A stretch of DNA of 64,000 nt, from the NCBI RefSeq assembly GCF_036688685.1, contig NZ_JAQQPS010000012.1, positions 62,001 through 126,000 of the forward strand. The letters are read 5' to 3'. The notes beneath the pieces were generated by a model that did no database searches, was not told where the DNA came from, and was given only the letters and a program-made list of their open reading frames with translations. The position numbers and the translations under genes were made by a program. Shown in pieces: positions 42,931 through 57,204 of this stretch. Within the stretch, counting starts at the first letter, position 1. Every line of letters starts with the position of its first letter. The DNA comes from JALYUM01 sp036688685 (GTDB lineage: Bacteria; Pseudomonadota; Gammaproteobacteria; Burkholderiales; Burkholderiaceae_D).

Positions 42931-44576
42931 ATGACCACCCTGTTCCACGACCTCACCCCGCGCCTGGACCCCTTGCGTCACAAGGGCACCGGCCCGCTGC
43001 GCACCCAGCGCCCCGCCTACATCCAGCTGCGCGCGCCCTGCAACCAGGCTTGCCCGGCCGGGGAAGACATCCAGGGCTGGCTGGCCCTGGCCCAGGCCGG
43101 CGAATTCGAAAACGCCTGGCGCAAGCTGGTTGAAGCGAACCCCATGCCGGCCGTGCACGGGCGCGTCTGCTATCACCCCTGTGAAACCAGCTGCAACCGC
43201 AATGAACTCGACAGCGCCGTCAGCATCCACGCCGTCGAGCGCATGCTGGGCGACATGGCGGTCGCCCAGGGCTGGACCATCGCGGTGGCGCGCGACACTG
43301 GCAAGCGCGTGCTGGTTATCGGATCCGGGCCGGCCGGACTGGCCGCCGCCTGGCATCTGCGCCGGCTCGGGCACGCGGTCGAAATCCAGGAAGCGGCCAG
43401 CGCGCCGGGCGGCATGATGCACTTCGGGATCCCCGCCTACCGCCTGCCGCGCGCCGTGCTGCAACAGGAAATCGACCGCATCGTCGCACTTGGCGTGACG
43501 CTGACCCTGAACTGTCCGGTCACCGACCTGGCGGCGGCGCGCGCCGCCGGCAAGTTCGACGCCGTGTTCCTGGCCATCGGCACGCAAATTGGCAGGCGCA
43601 TCGAGATTCCCGGGCGCGACGCCGGGCACATGCTCACGGCGGTGGGCATGCTGCATGATGCCGCTGCCGGCACACCCGTCAAACTGGGCCGCCGCGTGGC
43701 GGTCTACGGCGCCGGCAACACGGCCATGGATGCCGCCCGCACCGCGCGCCGGCTCGGCGCCGAGGAAGCGGTGATCGTCTTCATCAGCGACCGCGCCCAC
43801 ATGGAAGCCCATGCGTTCGAGGCCCAGGAAGCGCAGGACGAAGGGGTCACCGTCAAATGGCTCAGCAGCATCCACGCAGTCGATGCCGGCCAGCTCGAAC
43901 TGGAAATCATGGCGCTCGACGCCGCCGGCAAGCCACAGCCCACCGGCCAGTTCGAAACCCTGCAAGCAGATTCCGTGGTGCTGGCACTGGGCCAGCAAGC
44001 CGACACCCACTTTCTGCGCACGCTGGCCGGGATCGTCATCCAGCCCGACGGCAGCGTGGCAGTGGACGCCAGGCTGATGACGGGCGCCGCGGGCGTGTTC
44101 GCCGGCGGCGACCTGGTGCCGGGCGCACGCACGGTCACCTCGGCCACCGGCCACGGTCGCCAGGCAGCCGCCATGATCGACGCATGGCTGGGCGCCAGCG
44201 CGCAGCCGGTGGCGCCGGCACCGGCCGTGGTCACCTTCGCCATGCTGAACCTGCCGATCTACGCCGACGCTGCGCGCGCCGCGCAAACCGAACTGGCCGC
44301 CAGCGTGCGCGTGGCCGGTTTCGATGAAGTCACGGCCGGGCTGGACGCCGCCAGCGCGCGCCGCGAAGCACAGCGCTGCCTGTCGTGCGGGAATTGCTTC
44401 GAGTGCGACAACTGCTACGCCGCCTGTCCCGAAGACGCCATTCAAAAACTGGGGCCTGGGATGGGCTACCGCGTGCTGCTCAATGCCTGCACCGGCTGCA
44501 CCGTCTGCGTCGACCAATGTCCCTGCCATGCCATGGAAATGGTGGCAGAGCCAGTCAATCTTACCGAGGTTACAGC

Positions 44577-44580
<4 letters not shown>
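42931..44580 (+). CDS. GltD-like NAD(P)H oxidoreductase with C-terminal ferredoxin domain
   Basis: A 549-residue flavoprotein. The N-terminus has the Fe-S domain cysteines (APCNQACPAGEDI, CYHPCETSCNR), then an FAD fold (VIGSGPAGLAAAWHLRRLGH), an NAD(P) fold (VYGAGNTAMDAARTARRLG), and a C-terminal double [4Fe-4S] ferredoxin domain (CLSCGNCFECDNCYAACP, CTGCTVCVDQCP). It overlaps nifJ by ATGA, so it very likely shuttles electrons between NAD(P)H and the ferredoxin centres of pyruvate oxidoreductase. Direction in vivo is unknown. Confidence 0.92.
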
Positions 44581-48140
<3,560 letters not shown>

Positions 48141-48141
48141 A

Positions 48142-49164
48142 ATGGATTTGAGAACCAACTACATGGGCCTGCAGTTGCCTTCGCCTCTGGTGGCGTCGGC
48201 GTCGCCCCTGACCGCCGACCTGGCGTCGCTGTTGCTGCTGCAGGATGCCGGCGCCGGTGCAGTGGTGCTGCCCTCGCTGTTCGCCGAGCAGATCGAGGAC
48301 GAAACGCGCCGCCACATCGCCCTGTCGATGGCCGGCGCCGACAGCTCGCCGGAAGCGCGCAGCTATCTGTCAGCGCCGGATGCGGACGAAACGCAGGCGC
48401 ATCGTTACCTCGACCTGGTCCGGCGCGCCAGCACCGAACTGACGATTCCCGTCATCGCCAGCCTGAATGGCGCCACGGAAGAGAACTGGACTGACTATGC
48501 GCGCCAGCTCGAGGATGCCGGCGCCAGCGCGCTGGAGCTGAACATTTATTTCATCGCCGCCGACCTGACGCTGGACGGGCGCGCCATCGAAGCGCGCTAC
48601 CTGCACATCGTGCAGGCGGTGCGCCGGCGCGTGCGGATTCCAATCGCCGTCAAGCTCAGCCCCTACTTCAGCGCGCCCGGCAATTTCGCGCTCCAACTGG
48701 CGCAGGCCGGCGCCGATTCTCTGGTGCTGTTCAACCGTTTCTACCAGCCGGACATCGATACGGTGCGCCTGAAGCTGCGCAACAACCTGGAACTGTCACG
48801 TTCGTCCGAGATGCGCCTGGCGCTGCTGTGGACCGGCATCCTGCACGGGCGCATCAATGCCTCGCTGGCAGCGAGCACCGGCGTGGACACGCCCGACAAC
48901 GTGGTCCAGTACCTGCTGGCCGGCGCCGACGTCGTGATGACCACCTCGTCCCTGCTGCGCCACGGCGCCGCGCACATGCGCACCCTGGTCGACGGCCTGG
49001 CCGCCTGGCTGGGCAACCGTGGCATGACCGACCTGTGCGCCATGCGCGGCATGCTCAGCCAGCGCAACATCGCCGATCCGGAAGAATACCAGCGCGCCAA
49101 CTACCGCAAGATCCTGGCCGGTTACGGGGCCGCGCCGGCCTACCAGGAAGGGAGCATCCAATGA
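48142..49164 (+). CDS. Dihydroorotate dehydrogenase-like FMN protein
   Basis: A 340-residue TIM-barrel protein resembling class 1 dihydroorotate dehydrogenase (LRTNYMGLQLPSPLVASASP at the start, ALELNIYF, IPIAVKLSPYFS, ADVVMTTSSLLRHG). Such proteins often accompany pyruvate oxidoreductase genes in one operon, where a pyrimidine role is unlikely and the true reaction is unknown. It starts one base after the nifJ stop and overlaps the next gene by ATGA. Confidence 0.88.
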   Translation: MDLRTNYMGLQLPSPLVASASPLTADLASLLLLQDAGAGAVVLPSLFAEQIEDETRRHIALSMAGADSSPEARSYLSAPDADETQAHRYLDLVRRASTELTIPVIASLNGATEENWTDYARQLEDAGASALELNIYFIAADLTLDGRAIEARYLHIVQAVRRRVRIPIAVKLSPYFSAPGNFALQLAQAGADSLVLFNRFYQPDIDTVRLKLRNNLELSRSSEMRLALLWTGILHGRINASLAASTGVDTPDNVVQYLLAGADVVMTTSSLLRHGAAHMRTLVDGLAAWLGNRGMTDLCAMRGMLSQRNIADPEEYQRANYRKILAGYGAAPAYQEGSIQ

Positions 49165-50555
49165 CCATGCTGGTCAACCATCCGTTTTCGGAGATCAAGG
49201 CCGGCGACAGCGCCACGCTCACCCGCACGCTGACGCGCCACGACATCGAGATGTTCGCCATCATGTCCGGTGAAGTCCATCCCGCCGACGTCGATGCGGC
49301 ATGGGCCGCGAGCGACCGCTTCCTGCAAATTGTGGCGCATGGCATGTGGGGCGGCACACTCATTTCCACCGTGCTGGGCACCCAACTGCCCGGCCCCGGC
49401 ACCGTGCTGCTGCACCAGGCGCTTGACTTCCTGGTGCCGGTGGCGGTCGGCGACCGGGTCGCCGTGTCGGTCAAGGTCGAGGCCATGGACCCGGTGCACG
49501 AGAGCGTGCGCCTGACCTGCGCCGTGCTCAACCAGCGCGGCGAAACCGTCATTGCCGGCACCGCAGTGGTGATCGCGCCGCACGAAAAGCAGACCCGCGC
49601 CCGCGTGATGCTGCCGGCGCACGAGCCACGCGAAGGCGGCAGCGGCTACCGCAAACTGATTGCCATGACAGCCGGCATGGCGCCTTTGAGGACAGCCGTG
49701 GTGCACCCGGTCGATACCACCTCGCTCGGCGCGGCGCTCGAAGCGGCCAGGCTGGCACTGATCGTGCCGGTGCTGGTCGGGCCGGTGCAAAAGATCCATG
49801 CGGCAGCGGCGGCCGGTGGTTTCGACCTGACCGGCATCGAGATCGTCGACGTCGAACACAGCGCAGCAGCGGCCGAAGCAGCCGCCATGATGGCCGGCGC
49901 CGGCCAGGTCGAAGCGCTGATGAAAGGCGCGCTGCATACCGATGAACTGATGCACGCGGTGCTGGCCGCCCCGGCCCGCCTGCGCACCGGGCGCCGCATG
50001 AGCCACGTGTTCGCCATCGATGCGCCAGCCTACCCGCGCGCGCTGTTCATCACCGACGCAGCGCTGAACCTGACGCCCGATCTGACCACCAAGCGCGACA
50101 TCGTGCAGAACGCCATCGACCTGGTGCGCGCGCTGGGCATCGTGCGCCCGCGCGTGGCGGTGTTGTGCGCCGTCGAGACGGTCAACCCGGCCATGCCGTC
50201 GACGCTCGACGCGGCTGCGCTGTGCAAGATGGCCGAACGCGGCCAGATCACCGGTGCGCTGGTCGATGGCCCGCTGGCCTTTGACAATGCCGTCTCGGCG
50301 CAGGCGGCCCTGATCAAGGGCATCATCTCGCCGGTGGCCGGCCACGCCGACATTTTGCTGGTGCCGGACGTGGAAGCCGGCAACATGCTGGCCAAGCAGC
50401 TCGAATACCTGGGCGGCGCGCAAATGGCCGGCATCGTGCTGGGCGCGCGCGTGCCGATCATCCTCACCAGCCGGGCCGACCCGACGCTGGCGCGCCTGGG
50501 TTCCTGCGCCATCGCTCTGCTGCTGGCGCGCCACGTACCAGGCTTGCCATCATGA
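49161..50555 (+). CDS. MaoC / phosphate acyltransferase fusion
   Basis: A 464-residue fusion. Residues about 1-150 form a MaoC-type hotdog domain (FSEIKAGDSATLTRTLTRHDIEMF, HGMWGGTLISTVLGTQLPGPG, in parts), residues about 155-464 a phosphate acetyl/butyryltransferase (AVVHPVDTTSLGAALEAARL, PDVEAGNMLAKQLEYLGGAQMAG). It should convert acyl-CoA to acyl phosphate for the acetate kinase encoded next, with the hotdog domain possibly acting on hydroxyacyl- or enoyl-CoA. The overlap with ackA by ATGA supports a direct metabolic pair. Confidence 0.92.
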   Translation: MTMLVNHPFSEIKAGDSATLTRTLTRHDIEMFAIMSGEVHPADVDAAWAASDRFLQIVAHGMWGGTLISTVLGTQLPGPGTVLLHQALDFLVPVAVGDRVAVSVKVEAMDPVHESVRLTCAVLNQRGETVIAGTAVVIAPHEKQTRARVMLPAHEPREGGSGYRKLIAMTAGMAPLRTAVVHPVDTTSLGAALEAARLALIVPVLVGPVQKIHAAAAAGGFDLTGIEIVDVEHSAAAAEAAAMMAGAGQVEALMKGALHTDELMHAVLAAPARLRTGRRMSHVFAIDAPAYPRALFITDAALNLTPDLTTKRDIVQNAIDLVRALGIVRPRVAVLCAVETVNPAMPSTLDAAALCKMAERGQITGALVDGPLAFDNAVSAQAALIKGIISPVAGHADILLVPDVEAGNMLAKQLEYLGGAQMAGIVLGARVPIILTSRADPTLARLGSCAIALLLARHVPGLPS

Positions 50556-51741
50556 GGGCGGCGATACTGGTACTCAATGCCGGCTCGTCCAGCCTGAAGT
50601 TTTCGCTGTATGCCGCGCGGCCCGAGTTGCTGTTGTGTTGCGGCCAGATCGCGGCAGTGGCAGGCGCCGTGACGCTGCATGCCAGCGATGTTGCCGGCAC
50701 CGCCAAAGTTGAGCGCACGCTGGACCCCGCCAGCGACCCGGCCGGCTGGCCCACCGTGCTGCTGGACTGGATCGCCAGCGCTTACCCGCAGGTCACCTTG
50801 GCGGCGGCCGCGCACCGGGTGGTGCACGGCGGCCCGCGCTACACCGCGCCGGTACTGATCGACGCCGAGGTGCTCAAGGAACTGCGGCGCCTGACGCCGC
50901 TCGCGCCGCTGCACCAGCCGCACGCACTGGACGCGATCGCGACCCTGATGGCGGGCCACCCCGCCCTGCCCCAGATTGCCTGCTTCGACACCGCTTTCCA
51001 CCACACCCTGCCACTGGTGGAAAGCAGCTTTTCCCTGCCGCGCGCGCTGACCCAAGAGGGCCTGCGCCGCTACGGCTTCCACGGCCTGTCGTACGAATAC
51101 ATCGCCGGCCGCCTGCCCGAAGAACTGGGCGCGCGCACTGCCGCTGGCCGCGTCGTGGTCGCCCACCTGGGCGCTGGCGCCAGCATGTGCGCGCTGCTGG
51201 ACGGGCGCAGCATCGCCACCACCATGAGCCTGACGCCGCTCGACGGCCTGCCGATGGCCACGCGCTGCGGCGCCATCGATCCCGGCGCCGTGCTCTATCT
51301 ACTGCAGGAAAAAGGCCTCAGCGCCGAACGCTTGGCCGACCTGCTGTACCACGACAGCGGCCTCTTCGGCGTGTCCGGCATCAGCGGCGACATGCAGGTG
51401 CTGCTGGCCAGCGACGCGCCCGCCGCGCTTGAAGCGGTGGACCTGTTCGTCTACCGCATCGGGCGCGAACTCGGCTCGCTGGCCGCGGCACTCGGCGGCC
51501 TCGATGCGCTGGTGTTCACCGGCGGCATTGGCGAACACGCCGCGCAGATCCGCCAACGCGTCTGCGAAGGCGCGCGCTGGCTCGGCATCGAGGTCGACAC
51601 GGTCGCCAACGCGGCCCACGGCCCGCGCGTAACCCGTCCTGACAGCCGCGTGTCGGCATGGGTCATTCCCACCGACGAAGACGACATCATCATGCGCCAC
51701 ACCCACACACTGCTGCAACTTCACCCACCAAGGAAAACATC

Positions 51742-51745
<4 letters not shown>
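50552..51745 (+). CDS. ackA: Acetate kinase
   Basis: A 397-residue kinase making ATP from acetyl phosphate and ADP. Motifs: VLNAGSSSLKFSLY, HRVVHGGPRY, IACFDTAFHHTLP, VAHLGAGASMCAL, and FTGGIGEHAAQIR. It completes the pyruvate to acetate route of this operon. Overlaps dnaK by ATGA. Confidence 0.96.
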
Positions 51746-53631
<1,886 letters not shown>

Positions 53632-53642
53632 ACCACGAGGGA

Positions 53643-53683
53643 TGCGCCGGGAAGGCGCAGAATGGAACGCCCAAGGTTCCATT
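53643..53683 (+). promoter_or_regulatory. Two consecutive stem-loops between dnaK and the DUF1275 gene
   Basis: TGCGCC-GGGAA-GGCGCA (53643-53659) is followed by AATGGAAC-GCCCAAG-GTTCCATT (53661-53683), both perfect. The first has the same arms as the hairpins after boxes A and F. They could be an intra-operon terminator/attenuator, mRNA processing site or leader for the DUF1275 gene starting at 53696. Confidence 0.55.
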
Positions 53684-53695
53684 CCCCTCAAGCTT

Positions 53696-54436
53696 ATGTC
53701 CACACTACCCATTCAGTATCTGTCGACACTGACCGCCAAACCACGCACCCGGCGCGCCGACCTGCACATTGGCGTCATCCTGACCTTCGTGGCAGGTGCC
53801 CTCAACGCCGGGGGTTTTCTCGCGATTGGCCAGTACACCTCGCATATCACCGGCATGGTCTCCGCTCTCGCCGACCAGCTGGTGCTGCGCCATTTCGAAC
53901 TGGCCGGCATTGCGGCAGTGTCATGGATCGCCTTTGTCAGCGGCGCCGCCAGCACGGCCCTGATGGTCAATTACCTGCGCCGCAGCGGCGTGCGCAACCT
54001 GTACGCCATTCCCCTGCTGGTCGAGGCCGTGCTGATCCTGCTGTTCGGGACCTTCGGCGGCACACTCAAACAGCATGAACTGGCCGACGTCTCGCTGGCC
54101 GTCATCACCCTGTGTTTTACCATGGGTCTGCAGAACGCCCTGATCACCAAGATCTCCAGGGCGGAAATCCGCACCACCCACCTGACCGGGCTGACCACCG
54201 ACCTGGGCATCGAAATTGGCAAGCTGCTGTACTGGAACCGCACCCATCCGGATGACGCAGAAGACGCGGTGCACGCCGACCGCGTCAGGCTGCGTATCCA
54301 CGCCACGCTGATTGCATCGTTCCTCGGCGGCGGCATCGCCGGTGCGCTGTGTTTTAACTATGCCGGCTTCATGTCGACGGTGCCGTTGGCGCTGGCGCTG
54401 GCCGCGATTGCCATCGCGCCCGCACTGGAACGCTAA
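53696..54436 (+). CDS. DUF1275 / YoaK-family membrane protein
   Basis: About 246 residues with six membrane helices; family motifs include TFVAGALNAGGFLAIGQYTSHITGM (in part), FTMGLQNALITKIS and RTTHLTGLTTDLGIEIG. The ATG at 53696 follows the double hairpin; an earlier ATG at 53642 lies inside it. Function of the family is unknown, possibly transport. Its TAA stop lies within island box G. Confidence 0.88.
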   Translation: MSTLPIQYLSTLTAKPRTRRADLHIGVILTFVAGALNAGGFLAIGQYTSHITGMVSALADQLVLRHFELAGIAAVSWIAFVSGAASTALMVNYLRRSGVRNLYAIPLLVEAVLILLFGTFGGTLKQHELADVSLAVITLCFTMGLQNALITKISRAEIRTTHLTGLTTDLGIEIGKLLYWNRTHPDDAEDAVHADRVRLRIHATLIASFLGGGIAGALCFNYAGFMSTVPLALALAAIAIAPALER

Positions 54437-54454
54437 GCGGCCAGCCACACAGAG
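54435..54454 (+). promoter_or_regulatory. Island box G, upstream of the PRC-barrel gene
   Basis: AAGCGGCCAGCCACACAGAG, 18 of 20 matches, 54 nt before the ATG at 54509. It overlaps the stop codon of the preceding gene, as box F does. Confidence 0.68.
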
Positions 54455-54463
54455 TGCGAATGG

Positions 54464-54505
54464 GGTTTCCAGCAGGATGGGTGTCTTACAACCCATCAGG
54501 AAACC
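54464..54505 (+). promoter_or_regulatory. Long leader hairpin covering the ribosome site of the PRC-barrel gene
   Basis: GGTTTCC (54464-54470) and GATGGGT (54476-54482) pair with ACCCATC (54491-54497) and GGAAACC (54499-54505): 14 pairs with one small asymmetric bulge and an eight-base loop. The AGGA ribosome site (54498-54501) is inside the 3' arm, so the structure could block translation of the gene at 54509. Confidence 0.6.
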
Positions 54506-54508
54506 ACC

Positions 54509-55216
54509 ATGATCACCCGCCCCTCCCGCATCGCTGTCTCAGCCTGCCTGCTCGGCGCCCTGTTCGCTTCCAGCCAGGCCAGCGCGCAGCAGCCTGGTAC
54601 CGCTGCCGTCGTCAGCATGACCCTGCCGGCCTCGGCTGAGCCGGTACAAGGCTGGAGCATGCGCCACGGCCTGATGGGCCGCCCGGTGTACGCCTCGCCC
54701 GATGGCAAACAGATCGGCACGGTGGTCGACGTCATCGTCACCTCGGCCGCCGCGCCATACGTGCTGATCATCGGCGTCGGCGGGTTCCTTGAAGTGGGCG
54801 GGCACGCGGTGGCGATTCCACGCGACGACCTGGTCGAACAGGGTGGCCTGCTGGTAATGCCCGGCGCCAGCCGCGCGTCGCTCAAGGCCATGCCGCGCTT
54901 TACGTACTCGCAAGCGACCATCCAGCGCGCCCAATTCATTCGCGCGACGTCGATGCAGCTGGCCCGCGCCAACGCACAACTGGCACGGCTGCAAAGGAAA
55001 GCCACCGCGGCAAGCGGCGCCGCCAGGGTGCAGCTCGAGCAGGACAATGCCGCCTTCCAGGCCGATATCACTGCCGCCGAAGACAAGCTGGCGGATCTCG
55101 AAAAAGCCGAAGCGGCGCGCTGGGCGCTGCTGCGCGAAGACGTGGAGAAAGCCATTGCACGGGTGCGCGCCGGCATGGGACACCCGAAAGCTGTGCCTGC
55201 AGCGGCGCGCCCTTGA
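54509..55216 (+). CDS. Exported PRC-barrel domain protein
   Basis: A 235-residue protein with a signal peptide (SACLLGALFASSQASAQ), a PRC-barrel (about 52-110: LMGRPVYASPDGKQIGTVVD ... AVAIPRDDLV) and an Ala-rich coiled coil (about 130-220). Exported PRC-barrel proteins of this type are stress-related and uncharacterised. Translation may be controlled by the hairpin before it. The stop overlaps the TTG of the next gene. Confidence 0.86.
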   Translation: MITRPSRIAVSACLLGALFASSQASAQQPGTAAVVSMTLPASAEPVQGWSMRHGLMGRPVYASPDGKQIGTVVDVIVTSAAAPYVLIIGVGGFLEVGGHAVAIPRDDLVEQGGLLVMPGASRASLKAMPRFTYSQATIQRAQFIRATSMQLARANAQLARLQRKATAASGAARVQLEQDNAAFQADITAAEDKLADLEKAEAARWALLREDVEKAIARVRAGMGHPKAVPAAARP

Positions 55217-56067
55217 GCCTGCGCGCGCAGGCAGCGCTGCTACTCGCGCTGGGCACGGCGTCCGGCTGGACCGGCGCGCTGGCCGCAGCGGTCGACTTGA
55301 CAGCACCGCAGTGGACGGCGCAGTTCGCGCGCGAGGTCGACCATCGTCTGGTGGTACCGGCAGACGCGCAGGCGCGCTACGCGGCCTTGCTGAACCAGGC
55401 GCTGGCCGAGGCCGGCATCGCGGCGCCGGCCCAGGTGGTGTTGCTGGTCGACCGCAGTGCGCAGGTGCAGGCGGCCTTCCTCATGCTGCATACGGATGCC
55501 GATGCCTGGCTGCTGATCGGCGCGACGGCGGTGTCGACCGGTAAGGTCGGCACCTACAACCATTTCCTCACGCCGCTGGGCGTGTTTCCGCACACGCTGG
55601 ACAACCCGGATTTCCGCGCCGAGGGCACCCTCAATGAAAACCACATCCGCGGCTACGGCCGGCGCGGCATGCGCGTGTTCGACTTCGGCTGGCAGCAGGC
55701 GCAGCGTGGCTGGGGCACCGGCGCCGTCAGCCAGATGCGCCTGCAAATGCACGCCACCGATCCGAATGTGCTGGAACAGCGCCTGGGCAAGGTGGCGTCG
55801 GAAGGCTGCATCCGCATCCCGGCAACCTTGAATAGCTTCCTCGATACGCACGGCATGCTCGATGCGGCCTACGAACAGGCCATCGCCGCCGGCGACAAGG
55901 TATGGGTGCTCAATCCAGAGCGCCAGACCATTGCGCAGCCGGGCCGCTACATGGTGATTGTCGATTCGCTGGCCGAGGTCAGGCCGGCATGGTCGCCCGC
56001 GCCGGGCACGGTTGCGGCTGGCCCTGGCGCCAGGCCGAGGTCTTCGGCAAAGGTGGGGCCGGGATAG
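55213..56067 (+). CDS. L,D-transpeptidase (YkuD) family protein
   Basis: A 284-residue exported protein starting at a TTG that overlaps the previous stop; signal peptide LLLALGTASGWTGALAA. The YkuD domain shows GTYNHFLTPLGVFPHTLDNP, and the catalytic block HATDPNVLEQRLGKVASEGC followed by IRIP, with His and Cys present. It probably forms 3-3 cross-links or anchors proteins to peptidoglycan. The last 121 bp overlap the convergent MlaF-like gene. Confidence 0.88.
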   Translation: MSLRAQAALLLALGTASGWTGALAAAVDLTAPQWTAQFAREVDHRLVVPADAQARYAALLNQALAEAGIAAPAQVVLLVDRSAQVQAAFLMLHTDADAWLLIGATAVSTGKVGTYNHFLTPLGVFPHTLDNPDFRAEGTLNENHIRGYGRRGMRVFDFGWQQAQRGWGTGAVSQMRLQMHATDPNVLEQRLGKVASEGCIRIPATLNSFLDTHGMLDAAYEQAIAAGDKVWVLNPERQTIAQPGRYMVIVDSLAEVRPAWSPAPGTVAAGPGARPRSSAKVGPG

Positions 56068-56942
56068 TCGAACGGCACCGGGCCATCCTTCGCGCCGTTT
56101 ATGAACTGCACCACGTAGGGCAGGCGCGAGGCGCGGATTTGCGCCGGCGTGCCGTGCGCGATGATGCTGCCACCGGACAGGAAATAGATGCTGTCGGCCA
56201 TCGCCAGCGATTCCGCGACATCGTGCGAGACCACGATCGAGGTCAGGCCGAGGGCATCATTGAGTTTGCGGATCAGGTTGGCGATGACGCCCTTGGCGAT
56301 CGGATCGAGGCCGGCAAACGGTTCGTCGTACATGACCAGTGGCGGGTCGAGCGCGATGGTGCGGGCCAGCGCCACGCGGCGCGCCATGCCACCGGACAGC
56401 TGGGCCGGTTTCAGCTGGGCGGCATTGCGCAGGCCGACCACCTGCAATTTCAACAACACCAGGTCGCGGATCATGCTCTCGGGCAGATCCGTGTTTTCGC
56501 GCAAGGGAAAGGCGACGTTGTCGAACGCCGTCAGGTCGGTGAACAGCGCGCCCTGCTGGAACAGCATGCCCATTTTGCGGCGCAGCGCGTACAGACCGGC
56601 CGTGTTGTTGGTGTCAAGCAAGACCTTATCGATCCGGATCTGGCCCGCTTGCGCCCGTAGCATGCCGCCGATCAGGCGCAAGATGGTGGTCTTGCCAGAG
56701 CCGGAGCCGCCCATGATGACGGTCAATTTCCCCCTTGGAAAGGTCATGTTCAGGTCAGTCAGGATGGCCCGCTGGCCAAACGCGAAATGCACGCCCGTGA
56801 TCTCGACCATGTTGTCGGCGGGCGCCGGCGCTGGCTTGGGGCTGGCAGCAATGCCGGCGGCAGCGCGGGGGATGTGGGTGCAGTCAGGCGCCATGGCGGG
56901 TCCAGTCGGTCGAGCCACGCCTGCGACAGGCAGGATTGCCAT
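55947..56942 (-). CDS. MlaF-like ABC transporter ATPase, without partner genes
   Basis: Up to 331 residues; the ATPase domain proper starts near Met45 (MVEITGVHFAFGQRAIL), with Walker A MGGSGSGKTT, signature LSGGMARRVALAR, Walker B LVMYDEPFAGLDP and the switch His in VVSHDVAE. It belongs to the MlaF/Ttg2A group handling phospholipid transport, but no mlaE/mlaD genes are adjacent. ATGs at 56942, 56894 and 56810 are possible; 56942 lies 42 nt after box H. The C-terminus overlaps the L,D-transpeptidase gene on the other strand. Confidence 0.82.
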   Translation of the reverse strand: MAILPVAGVARPTGPAMAPDCTHIPRAAAGIAASPKPAPAPADNMVEITGVHFAFGQRAILTDLNMTFPRGKLTVIMGGSGSGKTTILRLIGGMLRAQAGQIRIDKVLLDTNNTAGLYALRRKMGMLFQQGALFTDLTAFDNVAFPLRENTDLPESMIRDLVLLKLQVVGLRNAAQLKPAQLSGGMARRVALARTIALDPPLVMYDEPFAGLDPIAKGVIANLIRKLNDALGLTSIVVSHDVAESLAMADSIYFLSGGSIIAHGTPAQIRASRLPYVVQFINGAKDGPVPFDYPGPTFAEDLGLAPGPAATVPGAGDHAGLTSASESTITM

Positions 56943-56984
56943 TGGCGGGTTCTGTGGCCCAGTGTGCCGACCCGCGCCCTCACA

Positions 56985-57004
56985 CTCGGTGTGGCTGCGC
57001 GCTT
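56985..57004 (-). promoter_or_regulatory. Island box H, upstream of the MlaF-like gene
   Basis: On the minus strand AAGCGCGCAGCCACACCGAG, 19 of 20 matches. AGTGTG (56986-56981) and CACACT (56966-56961) can pair directly after it. It is the right-most copy found. Confidence 0.7.
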
Positions 57005-57204
57005 AGTGTTACGAAAGTGACGCCAACCCGCGCCGCCGTGTTGCTGCAGCGCCGCACCCACCGCAGCTGACCCGGGCGCGCGGCAGTATTTTAAAACCCG
57101 CGGGGCGCGTCGATCAAGCGGCCATGCTAGTATTTCGTTTAAGAAATATACGCGAAATAGCGCATCCCGCCGTTTTCGCCATCCCGGCGATCCTGGAGTC
57201 CATC

